NCBI GenBank assembly: GCA_021432635.1
Contig: MU270021.1
Span: forward strand, 1,062,594-1,126,593
Direction of reading: 5' to 3'
DNA from: Thozetella sp. PMI_491
Lineage: Eukaryota > Ascomycota > Sordariomycetes > Chaetosphaeriales > Chaetosphaeriaceae
DNA: 64,000 bases
Made by a program: the position numbers and the translations under genes. Below, one piece after another: positions 46,218-57,042 of this stretch (position 1 is its first letter; every line of letters starts with the position of its first letter). The notes under the pieces were generated by a model that did no database searches, had not been told where the DNA came from, and saw only the letters and a list, made by a program, of their open reading frames with translations.

Positions 46218-48439
46218 ATGGAAAAGCGGCCGGACAGCTGGTCCACCGACATCACGGAGGCGGATGAGTGGCCTCTCAGAACATGCACGTTCTCATACGA
46301 CCAAGACAAGAAGGAGTCTGTGGAGAAGGCCGTGTCTCCGGGTGCAGAGAACAGAGGTACCGTGGAAGAGGACGACAGGCGCTCGTCGATACACTCAGAA
46401 TGGTCAAGAACTACAGTGGCAAGCAGAGAATCCTCGGACACGCTGCTCAAAACGTCACAGGAGGGTACCGAGAAAGATGTGAAAGGTGAGGACACTCCGG
46501 CCATTCCCCCTTTGACGCTTTCTAATCAACGAATGCAAGGAATCGACCCGATCTTCCTCAATGATGACTGGGAAAGCTTGATGCAGGACGCGAAGTACAG
46601 GGCAACGGTGTACTTTCAGCACTGCCGCTCCAACGACCTCCTTGCTCTGCGCTACCTCATGCTTTCTTTCCCCGATCAGTTCATCAGTCTCGTGAACAAG
46701 AAAGGCGAGAATGGCATCTCTGTTGCGGCCGTGAGCGGTGCGCTTGAGGTGGCATCTTACCTAGCGAAGCGAGGAGCAGATATGGGCATGCCCGACAAGG
46801 ACGGCAGAACACCGCTAATGCTCGCGACCATCCACGGCCACTATTCGATAGTCGAGTTCCTGCTGTCAAAAGGCGTTGATACGTCGCTGCGGGACCGCAA
46901 AGGCCAGACGGCGCTCCATTTTGCTCTTCCGTACGTGTCGGGAGCCAAGGTGCGGAATAACTCTCTAGGTGAGAAGAAAGACGCCGAGGCGGAGGAAAGC
47001 CGCATCAACATCGCCATTCGACTGCTGCGGTACAATCTCGATCACCACTCCGGGGAAGACCACTTGGGTCAGAATTACCTGTCCCCATCCAGCTCGACGA
47101 CCGACTTGTCAGAAAAGGGCGACACGAGTAACAATCCCGCCCCCGACGGGGGTCGACGAGCATGGTTGCAGGTCCTGGGGACCTTTCTCATTTACTTCAA
47201 TACCGCAGGTAAGCTTGGTCTTCCGGACGCCGCTCTTATTGAGCTGAGAAATCTAACATGGACACAGGAATTAGCAGCAGCTTCGGTGTGTACCAGACAT
47301 TCTACCCGCAGAGCTTTGGACTGGCCACCACGCAAGCCTCGGTTATCGGCTCGGTCCAATCTTTCCTTCTTCTCTTCACTTCAGTAATAGGCGGGCCTCT
47401 CTATGATTCAGGGCTGTATAAATATCTCTTGATGGCTGGGTCATCCCTTGTGGTCCTGTCGACGTTTTCGCAGAGCCTAAGCAGCCAGTTCTACCAGCTG
47501 CTCCTGTCGCAGGGCGTTGGAGTCGGGTTCGGGGGCGGCCTTGTTGGGTTCCTCGGCCCGACCATTCTCTCTACCTACTTTTCTACCAAACTTCCTTTCG
47601 CCAGTGGCCTTGGCGCCCTGGGTGGTGGTGTTGCTGGGTAAGGCTATCCCTATCATTACGCTTGGTCGATCCCTTCTAACGTGCGCCATAGGATAATGTA
47701 CCCAATCATGTTCCGCAACCTTGAGCCGGCCATTGGCTACGGATGGACCGTCCGCGTATTCACTCTCATCGTCGTCATTTCCCTTGGCGTCGCAATGCTC
47801 GTCTTGAAGCCGCGAGCAGCGCCGAGTGGCAAGCGAGTTTTCTTCGACCCAACCGCGCTACGCGACAGGCCTTACCTTATATTTGTTTTCGGAAACTTCA
47901 TGATCAATCTTGGCCTTTATGTTCCTTTCTCTTTCCTTCCAACCTTTGCCAAGGAGCGAGGTCTTGCAGACGACAACCTCAGCTTGTATCTTATAGCAAT
48001 CATGAACGTGGGGAGCCTCTTCGGCCGTGTCATCCCCTCTCTGGCCGCAACTAGAACCGGACCCCTCAACATGATTATCTTGACTGCAGTGGCAACCTCG
48101 CTAGCAGGCGGATCACTACTTCTGGTCAACTCGCTGCCAGCACTGCTGATGATTTCAATTCTTTACGGCTTCTCGACCGGCGCGTACTTCGCATTGCAGC
48201 CGGTTACACTCATCTCCCTCTGCCCCGACCCGGCACGCCTCGGAAGTCGTGTGGGTATGGCGTCTGCTTTCTTAGCGTTTGGAGCGTTGCCAACATCCAC
48301 GGTTGCTGGAGCTCTCCTCGACGCAGTTGGCTTTCAGGGAGTTTGGCTATGGGGTGCCGCCACTACTGGACTGGGTGGCGCTCTGATGGCGCTGGCAAGG
48401 ATCCAGAAGGCAGGATTAGTCTTGACGACTCGCGTCTAA
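46218..48439 (+). CDS. Ankyrin-repeat / MCT-like MFS fusion protein
   Basis: About 702 aa in three exons: 46218-47208, 47268-47637 and 47692-48439, with introns of 59 and 54 nt, GT..AG and in phase. Residues 1-120 are polar and disordered-looking. Residues ~125-245 carry ankyrin-type repeats (NGISVAAVSGALEVASYLAKR, DGRTPLMLATIHGHYSIVEFLL, KGQTALHFAL). At ~309 begins the classic monocarboxylate-transporter-like start PDGGRRAWLQVLGTFL, then FGVYQTFY, GGPLYDSG, GFGGGLVGFLGP and the remaining membrane segments to the C-terminus. The ankyrin part and the first helix lie in one uninterrupted exon, so this is not simply two adjacent genes merged by an intron. Likely a membrane transporter with a cytosolic regulatory or scaffold domain. 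It is convergent with the permease. Confidence 0.85.
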
Positions 48440-48563
48440 AACAACCCTATGTACAATACCAGTGACAACTGGCGATTTCCTTTGAAAGATCTTAGATATG
48501 ATACCCATTTTAGACTTCTCAAAAGACTTTTATTTTCTAGCCTCAATCTGAGCCTCTTGATGG

Positions 48564-50162
48564 CTAGGCAGGAGATTTATCCTTCTCTTCGTTGGTTTCT
48601 TCCACGGACGATATCTCTAAACCCCCTGTTGTTTTCGGGCCGTGATAACCCTTCCTTGCCGCGACTAGCCACCAAACTCCCGCCAGAATAGTACTTCCTC
48701 CCCATATTAATGAAGCATAGTTCATCGACTGCTCCGTAGTTGGAAGAGCTGGAGGAAAGCAGTATATGACGAACCAAACCAGCATATATGCACATCCCGT
48801 ACCATTTAGTGCATATCCAAGCCACCCCTTCAGATGAAAAGGGCCGTAACGAATATTCTTCCTGCCGGTGAGAAGGTTTGGCAGAATCGCAGCCAGAAGC
48901 GAGCTGCTCGACAAGAGAATGAAGCTGCCCACGAGAGCGTTGAAGGCGGTCGTACTGCCCACGTATATGCATCCCACCACAGTTACGAGCACAGCCGTGA
49001 CCAACGTTGCCCACATTGGCATGCCGAGCTTGTGATTGACCTTGCCGAGTACACGCGGCAGCGGTGTAGCGCCGTCCCGGGCAAGCGCCCAGAGTGTACG
49101 TCCGCATGTGATGTAGAGTCCGATGACGGTCAGGCCAATGCAGACCAGGATCAGCGATAGAAGACCAGTGGCACCTGCCTCAGAGCCCGTCGCCTGTCGA
49201 TAAATCTCGGCAATCGGATAAGAAGACTCGAAAAGGGCGCTGTAATCGTTGATGGAGTACATGATTGCCACTAGATAACAGAATCCTGTCACGAACCCGA
49301 TACCTACCTGCATTCCGATAGCGATCGGAACGTTGCGCTGAGGATAGACGATCTCCTCCGCGAGATGGGTCACAGCATCCACGGGGCCAACGCTGTAAGC
49401 GCCATTGAGCATGCCGGCGACGAAGACGAAACCATCTGGGTACCCGAGATCGGCCGTCCATTCGGTCCAGACAGATGACGTGCTCGCATGCGCTGGACGA
49501 CCGTCATGGCCCGGCATTGCAGTCACAACAATGACTGTGATCAAAAATCCGGCCAGGATTGTGTACAGACCGACTGTGTTGAGATATGGCATGAACTTGT
49601 TCGCAAGACAGACCGAGATGCATGCGAGCCACGTGGAAATGATGTAGGCAACAAACACTTGCCAGGACTGCGCCTCGAAGCCAGGATGATTGAGGGCGTA
49701 CATTTGGACAAGCGTGTTGCTGAAGATGGATGTCATTGAGGCAGCGCCGAGGACCCAGGCAAGATAGTTCCACCACCCAGCAAAGAAACCAATCACCCTG
49801 CCCCATTTCTCGCCCGGAGTCACAGACGCCCAATGGTAAACGCCAGCCGATGAAGGGATTGCGCTCGCCAGCTCCGCAATGCTCGCCGCAACGGCCCAAT
49901 AGAAGACTGAGACGACCAGAAACTCATAGAGCACGCCCGGAGGCCCGCCGTTGTAGATAGCAACGAGGATGGAGCCCCCGATCGCTGGCCACACATTGCC
50001 CACTACCAACCCCATCCCAGCGAGGGAGAGCAAGCTAAATTGCCGAGAAAGTTCTTGTACGTGACCAGACGCATTGACTAGCTCGGGGTCGATTGGGCCA
50101 TCTGCTTTAGGGTGATCGTTAGCCGTCGCTTGCGCAGGGCTAGAGGGTCGAGCCACCTCCAT
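48564..50162 (-). CDS. APC-family amino-acid / choline-type permease
   Basis: Intronless 532-aa plasma-membrane permease starting at ATG 50162-50160. Motifs are FSLLSLAGMGLVVGNVWPAIGGS at TM1, ELASAIPSSAGVYHWAS, GWWNYLAWVLG, VDAVTHLAEEIVYPQRNVP and GRTLWALARDG. These are the fungal GABA/choline permease branch (Uga4/Hnm1-like) of the amino acid/polyamine/organocation superfamily. About twelve hydrophobic segments are visible and there is a short acidic C-terminal tail (SSVEETNEEKDKSPA). Substrate cannot be fixed from sequence. The stop codons of this gene and the ankyrin-MFS gene are only 124 bp apart. Confidence 0.9.
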   Translation of the reverse strand: MEVARPSSPAQATANDHPKADGPIDPELVNASGHVQELSRQFSLLSLAGMGLVVGNVWPAIGGSILVAIYNGGPPGVLYEFLVVSVFYWAVAASIAELASAIPSSAGVYHWASVTPGEKWGRVIGFFAGWWNYLAWVLGAASMTSIFSNTLVQMYALNHPGFEAQSWQVFVAYIISTWLACISVCLANKFMPYLNTVGLYTILAGFLITVIVVTAMPGHDGRPAHASTSSVWTEWTADLGYPDGFVFVAGMLNGAYSVGPVDAVTHLAEEIVYPQRNVPIAIGMQVGIGFVTGFCYLVAIMYSINDYSALFESSYPIAEIYRQATGSEAGATGLLSLILVCIGLTVIGLYITCGRTLWALARDGATPLPRVLGKVNHKLGMPMWATLVTAVLVTVVGCIYVGSTTAFNALVGSFILLSSSSLLAAILPNLLTGRKNIRYGPFHLKGWLGYALNGTGCAYMLVWFVIYCFPPALPTTEQSMNYASLIWGGSTILAGVWWLVAARKGYHGPKTTGGLEISSVEETNEEKDKSPA

Positions 50163-51401
50163 GGCTGCGAATAATTGGGTCCCCGAGGGTGATAAATATA
50201 TATGGTCGGATACGATTCAAGAGAGTTGAGAGTAAGGGGAATGGAGCTTTTAAATGGAGAGCAAAGCCAAAGCTAGATATCTTATGTGATCTGCGACGGT
50301 CGAAGCGGGGTCGGCCGAGCGCTGAACAGTGAGGTCAAGCGGCTCTCCTTAACGCGCCCTCGGTCGATGTGGAGTACGGTTTCGAGAAGCCCTTATCTAA
50401 TGGACAGTGATCGACAGGTTCATTGGCTCTCCGAATGGTTATCTCCAACACTCCATCACTTGGCATCTGCCCCAGGGACATTCATGCCAAATACGGCAAA
50501 GTCCACGTCGCAGTGAGGGGCATGTCGAGGTGACTCTCCTAGCTATTAGGTGGGGCTATACCCACGACGAATGCTACTGTGTCTGGCGAATAGATCAAGT
50601 TGCTTCACGTAACTACATATTTATGCGGAAATGACTTCGATTCAATGTTAACAGTGGTACGAATCGTCCACCTGCTACTACCAGGAAGGAAACAAGTTCG
50701 GGGCCACAAGAAAGCCTTTCCAAGAACCGGACTACTAGGGTAGTTCGTCGTCAGTGTAACGGAGTCTCAGTCTGCAGTGATAGAATTGATGCTGCCGTGT
50801 CTTTTCTGGGCACATGGAAGGATAATTGGCCCTATAGTATCCGCAACTCACGCCCCAAATCCATCGCATAGAGCACAGCACACGGAAAATGAACCATAAG
50901 AATATCACTATCGACAATAGCGATATTGACTATAGTGTGCCCTAGTAGGGCACTATTGGCTAGCTAGGTAGGTAAATCCTTAGAGTACTATAGTTCGTTA
51001 GTTCTTTTCGTCCAGCAGCTTTCTCCCTCCGTCCATCCCACCCCCCTCTTTCACTTCTACTTATACTGTCGCGTCATTGGCACATCCTTTGGTAACCCAT
51101 TCCTCGCCTCATACTTTATCTCTCCCTTTCGCCCATTAACTTATCCCCAACACTTATGACTGCTTAGTAATCTAGAAGGGTGGTTACAAGGCAGAGTAGT
51201 CTGCCTAGGTGCCACGAGGCTGAGAATTCCATATGACTTCCCTACAAGTTGGGCTTCGACACGTGTTTAAGCCAAGCCACCCTCATCTGTGGCGCTACCC
51301 CGCTCCCCAATATCTCGTCACTTCTTTGACAGTTTGGGTGCAGCACGTACGATGGGGAGTCCGCGTTCCGACAAGCAGTGATGTGAAAGTTTCTGCCCTT
51401 G
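50163..51401. other. Intergenic region, divergent promoters of permease and NACHT gene
   Basis: About 1.2 kb between divergent start codons. It includes a small imperfect palindromic cluster at 50911-50956 (listed separately). A pyrimidine-rich stretch around 51010-51150 would suit the promoter and leader of the NACHT gene. No gene seen. Confidence 0.45.
50911..50956. repeat. Cluster of short palindromes
   Basis: Two adjacent perfect short palindromes: CAATA-GCGA-TATTG near 50915-50928 and GTGCCCTA-G-TAGGGCAC at 50937-50953, with outer ATAG/CTAT matches. It could be a DNA-binding site or the remnant of a small foldback element; function unknown. Confidence 0.4.
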
Positions 51402-54163
51402 ATGGACCCTCTCAGCATCATTTCCGTGACGGCAGCCGTGGTCGACTTTGTTGACTTCGCGGTGTCTGTAGTCTCCGGTGCAAACAAGATCTCGAAGTCT
51501 ACAAATGGCGGCTCCCCCAAAGTCAACAAGATGCAGGTCGTCGCCGACGAGCTAAAGCATCTGAGCTCTCAGATACAGAGAAGCGCCGTCATTCTCAACA
51601 AAACGAAGACAAGGAATTCCGAATCCCTTCAAGCTCTTCTCAAAATCTGTAGCGACTGTGGAACCGCTAGCGATGAACTCTCTGGCTTGCTGTCGGCTGT
51701 CCGCGCCCAGAAGACAACCAAGCTGGAGCCCTTCTCATGTGCGCTTCGAGAGCTGTGGTCGGAGACCAAGATTGCGGAAGCGTGCGGTAGTTTAACACGA
51801 ATCCGGGAGCAGATGATGACTGCCGCGATAGTTTGTCTCTGGTGAGAACCCCTGCCACCTTTATTACCTCGGGCTCACTGATAGATTCTAGGGAGGATGC
51901 CAACTCCGCAGGAGAACAACTCCACAGAGTCTCCGAAGCCCAGGCTGAGATGATCGGCACCTTGGACAACTTGCGCCAGGTAGTCGGGACCTTCAGCAAA
52001 TCGCTTGAGAAGCTTCTCAGTCGGCCACCAGCAAACGACGATATCGCGTCAGATGGGAAACCTCAATGGGGGGGCCCTATCAATCTCCCAGACCATCTTA
52101 TACCAGCGACAGGCAAGCCAGAGGAGCTAGTGGCGACGAAAAAGGCGGAAGTTGAAATCATCAATAGTCTCCTCTTCGACACCATCCACGACCGTGAGAG
52201 GTCGATACCGGAGGCCTACAAGAAAACCTTCGAATGGATGTTTGACGGTGTCTCCCAACCCAACGACAATGCCGTGGCTTCTAGCTTTACAGAGTGGCTA
52301 CGGCGTGATTCCCAGGACATGTACTGGATAGCAGGAAAGCCAGGCTCTGGAAAATCGACTCTAATGAAGTATATCCTCAAACATCATCACCTAGAAGAGT
52401 TTTTGGACCAGTGGCAGATCGGGCCCGGTAACCTACCTCTCCTCATTGCTGGTTACTATTCCTGGAATGCTGGCATGAAGATGCAGAACAGTTGTGACGG
52501 CCTTCTCCGTACGCTCCTTCACGAATGTCTCACACGATTTCCCGATCTGGCTCCGGTAATATGTCCCAAGCGATGGACCATATTGAAGGTGTTCGACAAA
52601 CAGGCCATCCTTCCCGAATGGACCTGGGATGAGCTCGCCAGCAGTTTCCAGTTGCTCGCAGGCCAGGCTGGCAAATTATTCCGTCTCGCCTTATTTATTG
52701 ACGGCTTAGACGAGTTTGAAGGCGATCATTCGAGCCTCGTTGATTTCATATGGAAAATAAGCCGCCATGATGGAATTAAAGTTTGCGTCAGCAGTCGCCC
52801 TTGGAATGTTTTCAACGATGCATACGCGCAATCCCCCAGTTTGGCTGTCGAGACCTTGACCCGAGATGACATTGCGCTCTTGGTCCATGAAAAACTCGGC
52901 GAGAGCCCTGGATTCGAGGAGATGAAAGCTATTTCTCCCGAGGAAGCCACCCAAGTTCTGGACGGTATTGTGGAGAAAGCAGAAGGGGTTTTCCTTTGGG
53001 TTTCTCTGGTCGTACGCTCCTTGCTAGAAAACCTACGCGAGGGAGACACTCTGCAGAACTTGAAAGCAACGCTGGATGCTCTTCCAACAGACCTTTCTAA
53101 GCTATTCGACTCCATATGGAACCGCATTAGCCCCCGATATCTCGCAGAAGCTTCCAAGATCATGCAGATCCGTAGTGTGAGGAAACATCCGCTCACCCCT
53201 CTCACACTATGGTGTACAGATGAGAGCGTACCACTCGACTTCAACGTCCGGAAGATAACACGCACCATGTCCTTGGGAATTCGCAAAAATATCAAGCGGA
53301 GAGTCAACAGCCGCACAAGAGGGCTCCTAGAGCTAAAATCCGCCGGCCACATTGACTATTTGCATAGAACTGTCCGAGAATGGACAACGGACAAGGAAGT
53401 ATGGTCTCGAATCGTTTCTCAGTCCCCGGCAGATTTTGATCCCAATCTCTCCCTTATGAGGTCTAAGATGATTCAAGTCGAATTTGACAGTGCCTCGGGT
53501 CGCCCCTCTTTTCTATTTTGGACCCAAGTGAACGATTGCTTATACTATGGGTCTTTCTGTCAAGATCGCGCTATCAACTGCCGGACACAAATGACGCTTT
53601 TGGAATTGCTTGAGTCCAAGTGGACGCCACCGGCAGAAACTGAAAACCACGCGTTGCCGAAGGCATTTCAACTATGGACCAAGGTGCACACCCAAGACAG
53701 GCGCCGGAATTCGCTCCTGGGGGTGGCGGCCCAGTTTGCAATAGGAGCTCCCGTAAAGGCCGGAGTGGATGCCAATCCGGGACTCCTCCAAGACCCGCAT
53801 CCTCGTACCGTCTCGCTACTGGAGAACGCGATCTTCGGACCACCCCTAATTGTGTGCAGCAACGGCAAGTTTCACGAGCTAGGCCCCCGGTCACCTGGCC
53901 ACAGACTCGACCTGGTGGGGTTTCTCATCGAAAGCGGAGCCTCCCCAGATGTCGCTGTTCACAACCGTGTTCGTTATATTAGGAGGACTCGTGACCCGAA
54001 TACGGCCGATGGGAAATACTGGTCAGCGGTTGATGATCTGATAGCAAGCAAAATCGAAGTATCACACAACGATGAAGTTAAAAGTTGCGACGCCGAGAAC
54101 AACCTGTCTTCTAAGAGGTCCTCAAGGCTAAGCCTCCCGTCTTTCTTTAGCAGAAAGGGGTAA
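51402..54163 (+). CDS. NACHT-type STAND receptor (fungal NLR)
   Basis: About 903 aa in two exons, 51402-51841 and 51892-54163, with a 50-nt GT..AG intron. The start is ATG 51402 (MDPLSIISVTAAVVDFVDF), a typical N-terminus of fungal HeLo-like/STAND proteins. The N-terminal 250 residues are helical. NACHT Walker A is GKPGSGKST at ~294, and Walker B LFIDGLDEFEGD at ~414, followed by KVCVSSRPWNVF. The helical/winged part ends with GHIDYLHRTVREW at ~630. The C-terminus is short: only a single ankyrin-like helix pair (LVGFLIESGASPDVAV) and no WD, TPR or LRR array. Such proteins act in non-self recognition and regulated cell death. The missing repeat array may be real or due to decay. Confidence 0.88.
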
Positions 54164-55543
54164 CTGCCCGGGGTTTTAAACTAAGTGTGAGAATATAGCT
54201 ATAGGGAACTATGGTTTTTAAGCCAAATTAGGTATCTAAGTCAGACATTTTATTGTTAAGATAAAAAATGATGGCATTTCTTTCTCCTAGGCTATACTAA
54301 TATTACCCCAATGCAGGGAAGTCCTTTGGCCATTCTCGGCATCGCAGACCTGGTAATTGATATGACTTCTAATTTAGAAACCCCCTGTCCTGATCAGCTC
54401 AGGGGTAAAGGAAAATAGCGCCACCATCCCGGTCTCAGTATAGATTCTTATATAAATTTGCATAGGGATCTATATTAATAGTTACGCATTGAAGTCCGCT
54501 TACGTATTAAAGTACCGTACAGATTGAGCGAAGGGAGTAAAATCCATGCCTAGCTGCTTATGGAAGCCGCACGAATACGGTATTGCAAGGCAGGTCTAGA
54601 CCTCTTCACGAGGTTCCACAATAAGCGTTGGCATCAACCCTGCAACCGTTGAACCCCTTGCGCCATCGCATGTTTGGGGATAGCAACCAGGCTAAACAAG
54701 AGGGGACAGTTGCCACATGCCTATAGTTAATAGCGTAGTAGGTGTACCTTAACACCTAGCTTGCTAAGATGGTATGCTACCGCATAGTTGCCTGGTAGAG
54801 GGTGGTCAAAGGGAAGTATTTATAAGCTTTAGGGTGCATAGTGCACTCTGTACAGTGTCTAGGTGGCCCTCAGAAACAGTTCATAAGACGTCGGATAGTT
54901 AGTTATCCCTCTTACCCGACTTGTGGGCTGGTCTAGCTGCCAAGCCTCTTTTCTTAGCCGCGGATCACGAGTAGGCGAGGCTGAAGCGCGATGGTATTTG
55001 AGCCTAAAGTGATGAAATTCCGGGAGCGACTTTCATACCAGTCAGCCTGTCAAGTTCCAGCCTTGGCGACCCACACTTGATGGTGCCAAGATAGTCTGTT
55101 CCGTCGGTGCAGGTGTCTTCATCTGTTCTTGACTGCATACCCGTAAGACTAGCTGCAGTGTGAGGATGCCCTGAAGTAGTAGAGGCAAATATAGTTCCAG
55201 GCTCGCTAGCTCGAGATCATTGTTCCCGGTAGGTGGTAGAGGCAGGGAACTTCATCTAGCGTGCTCACTATTCTTCCTCGATTTGGTCAGTACTTTATAT
55301 TAACAGCATGTGCGTGTTATAAAATCAGCTTCGCAGCAGGGCATGGATGTTAAGAATAGAAAGCGTACGTATATCGGCTTCAGGAGGAGCCTGATATGTG
55401 CTGTTCACATATCTGTCTAGATGCTCATCGTGTATATAACACGCCCCCAGCTTCATTGCATAAGCCAGATTATTACCTTCTCATCACCCTCTTTCACTTT
55501 TCCTTTTACAGTTGAACCAGCTGTTCATTGCCAACCTTTCATC
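54164..55543. other. AT-richer intergenic region
   Basis: About 1.4 kb without a gene. The left part is noticeably A/T-rich with frequent stops in all frames. A TATATA at 55433-55438 lies about 106 bp before the small secreted protein start and is a plausible core promoter. Confidence 0.5.
55433..55438 (+). promoter_or_regulatory. TATA box of small secreted protein gene
   Basis: TATATA about 106 bp upstream of the ATG at 55544, at the usual distance for a fungal TATA element. Confidence 0.4.
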
Positions 55544-55948
55544 ATGAAGCTTGTCGCGTCTCTCTTTGTCGCAGGTTTTATTTGCACTGGTGCTTGGGCA
55601 TGGGATCTTGACTTCCAGGACGGCACGGGGCACGAATGGTAAGTGAAGCACATAGAGCTATTCTGGCGTATCGTGTCGCATCTATGATATTGTCAAGGCC
55701 GGAGTTGACCTCTTGCTAGGAAAACACACGGCACCGCGGATGTCGATTGTAACCACCTCAACAAGGACTGGTGGGGAAAATATAAGACAAAGAATATATT
55801 TTTCGACCCGGCCACGGATTGGCACACCGATCCCACGAAAGTAACAGTGTACGAAGGCGAGGACTGCGACGGAGCAAACTGGGGCGTGAAGAAGGGGGCG
55901 AACACGCTCAGCCCTGCCAAGAGAATCAAGAGTTACCGTCTGCATTGA
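55544..55948 (+). CDS. Small secreted protein, crystallin-like pattern
   Basis: 107 aa in two exons, 55544-55638 and 55720-55948, over an 81-nt GT..AG intron. MKLVASLFVAGFICTGAWA is a clear signal peptide. The mature part is rich in Trp, Asp and Lys. It ends with the pattern KVTVYEGEDCDGANWGV, then IKSYRLH, which resembles the second Greek key of beta/gamma-crystallin-like small fungal proteins (y.e..CsG....v...g...l....SyrL). Two Cys remain after cleavage and could form one disulphide. No function is assigned; small secreted proteins of this type include antimicrobial or effector-like factors and structural proteins. The spliced reading frame ends exactly at TGA 55946-55948. Confidence 0.78.
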
Positions 55949-56809
55949 CCTTTCCTGAATCATAGCAGTTAGTTCGCCAATCGTAGTATGAGTGAAATGA
56001 ATGCTAAGTCTATGTTAGTAGCTTACGTACGGGTCGAGTGAAAGTCGTGAAACGCGAGTTGCTGTGCCCCAATGCAGCATGCTGCAAAAGACACTTGATT
56101 CGTTGCGGGATTAGAGGCACTGGAAGTGGTAGTTATTCTGTATAATGTAATTGCATTAAACACCATCGGTAGCTTTGACCTTTCTTTCCTCGGATAAACC
56201 AGCCCGGCAGTCTTCGGAAGAATATTGAGATTATCCGGAAGCTCCTCTCTCTCTCTTGCTTGTACTTAGGAATCGAGAACTTATAGTCGCCTCAGCAGCG
56301 TGGCGATCTTGGCGTTATGCGACTGCTACGTATACAGCGAAGAGCGTAGGCATCACCACGAGAATGGGGACTGTACATTTTTGTAATCCCTGTCGAAGCG
56401 TAGCGACAGGGCTAATATCTAAGCGTAATGGCTACGCGAGAGCTACGGATTATAGTGTAAGCATTTCATCGCGCTTGTGTTCACAATACCTTAGCCTCCC
56501 CGTAGAGAGACTAGGCACATAAAATCTTCAAATTCAGCGGTGAAATACTTCCAGGTTGCTACTAAAACTACCAGGAGATAAGTACCGAAACACCGTAGCT
56601 TACCCTTGTACCCTCCCTCATCCCCGAGAAGCCCCGTGCCACAACCCACAACTGCTATCTTGACCAATCTCCGTCCAGCAAGATCGAGGGCAACAGGAAC
56701 CAGATGTGATTACAAATATGCTGGCTATCCTTAGGTCAATCCATGCCGTCCTAGCTAACAATGTGGCGCAAAACGTGTGTGGCACCGGGGACACTAGATT
56801 TCGGCGAAT
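55949..56809. other. Intergenic region
   Basis: About 860 bp without a supported gene, between the convergent small secreted protein and 48-residue peptide genes. Confidence 0.45.
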
Positions 56810-57042
56810 TTACTCAAGGTCGCCGATGGACTATAAGGTCATGTTTTTAGTCATGCGAAAACACAAAGTTACAGGCGAAGTGTACGAGATGCAGATATAA
56901 CTAAGCTTTTACTTACCGCCTTGTCATACCCGGCATCAAAGCCCGCCTGGTCGTCGAACTCGTTCGGGTCCACAGCATTCTCGAGAGGAGCGGCAGCGAC
57001 GAAGCTAGCCAGAGCAATGATGAGCAGGTTCTTGAAGAGCAT
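56810..57042 (-). CDS. 48-residue secreted peptide, divergent from UstYa gene
   Basis: Two exons, 57042-56917 (42 codons) and 56830-56810 (6 codons plus TAA), over an 86-nt intron with GTAAGT donor, TGACTAA branch-like sequence and TAG acceptor. It is too short for ordinary gene finders. MLFKNLLIIALASFVAAA is a clear signal peptide. The mature part is about 30 residues, very acidic and Cys-free, containing the near-repeat AGFD-AGYD and ending SIGDLE. There are no dibasic Kex2 sites. A TATAAA lies 112 bp upstream. It could be a small secreted peptide of unknown role. Because a UstYa oxidase is the divergent neighbour, an unusual RiPP precursor is possible but unproven. Confidence 0.62.

Noticed and set aside
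53574..53982. Frames of about 100 codons on both strands within the NACHT gene
   Set aside because: Shadows of the high-GC coding exon; the sense frame is continuous and recognisable.
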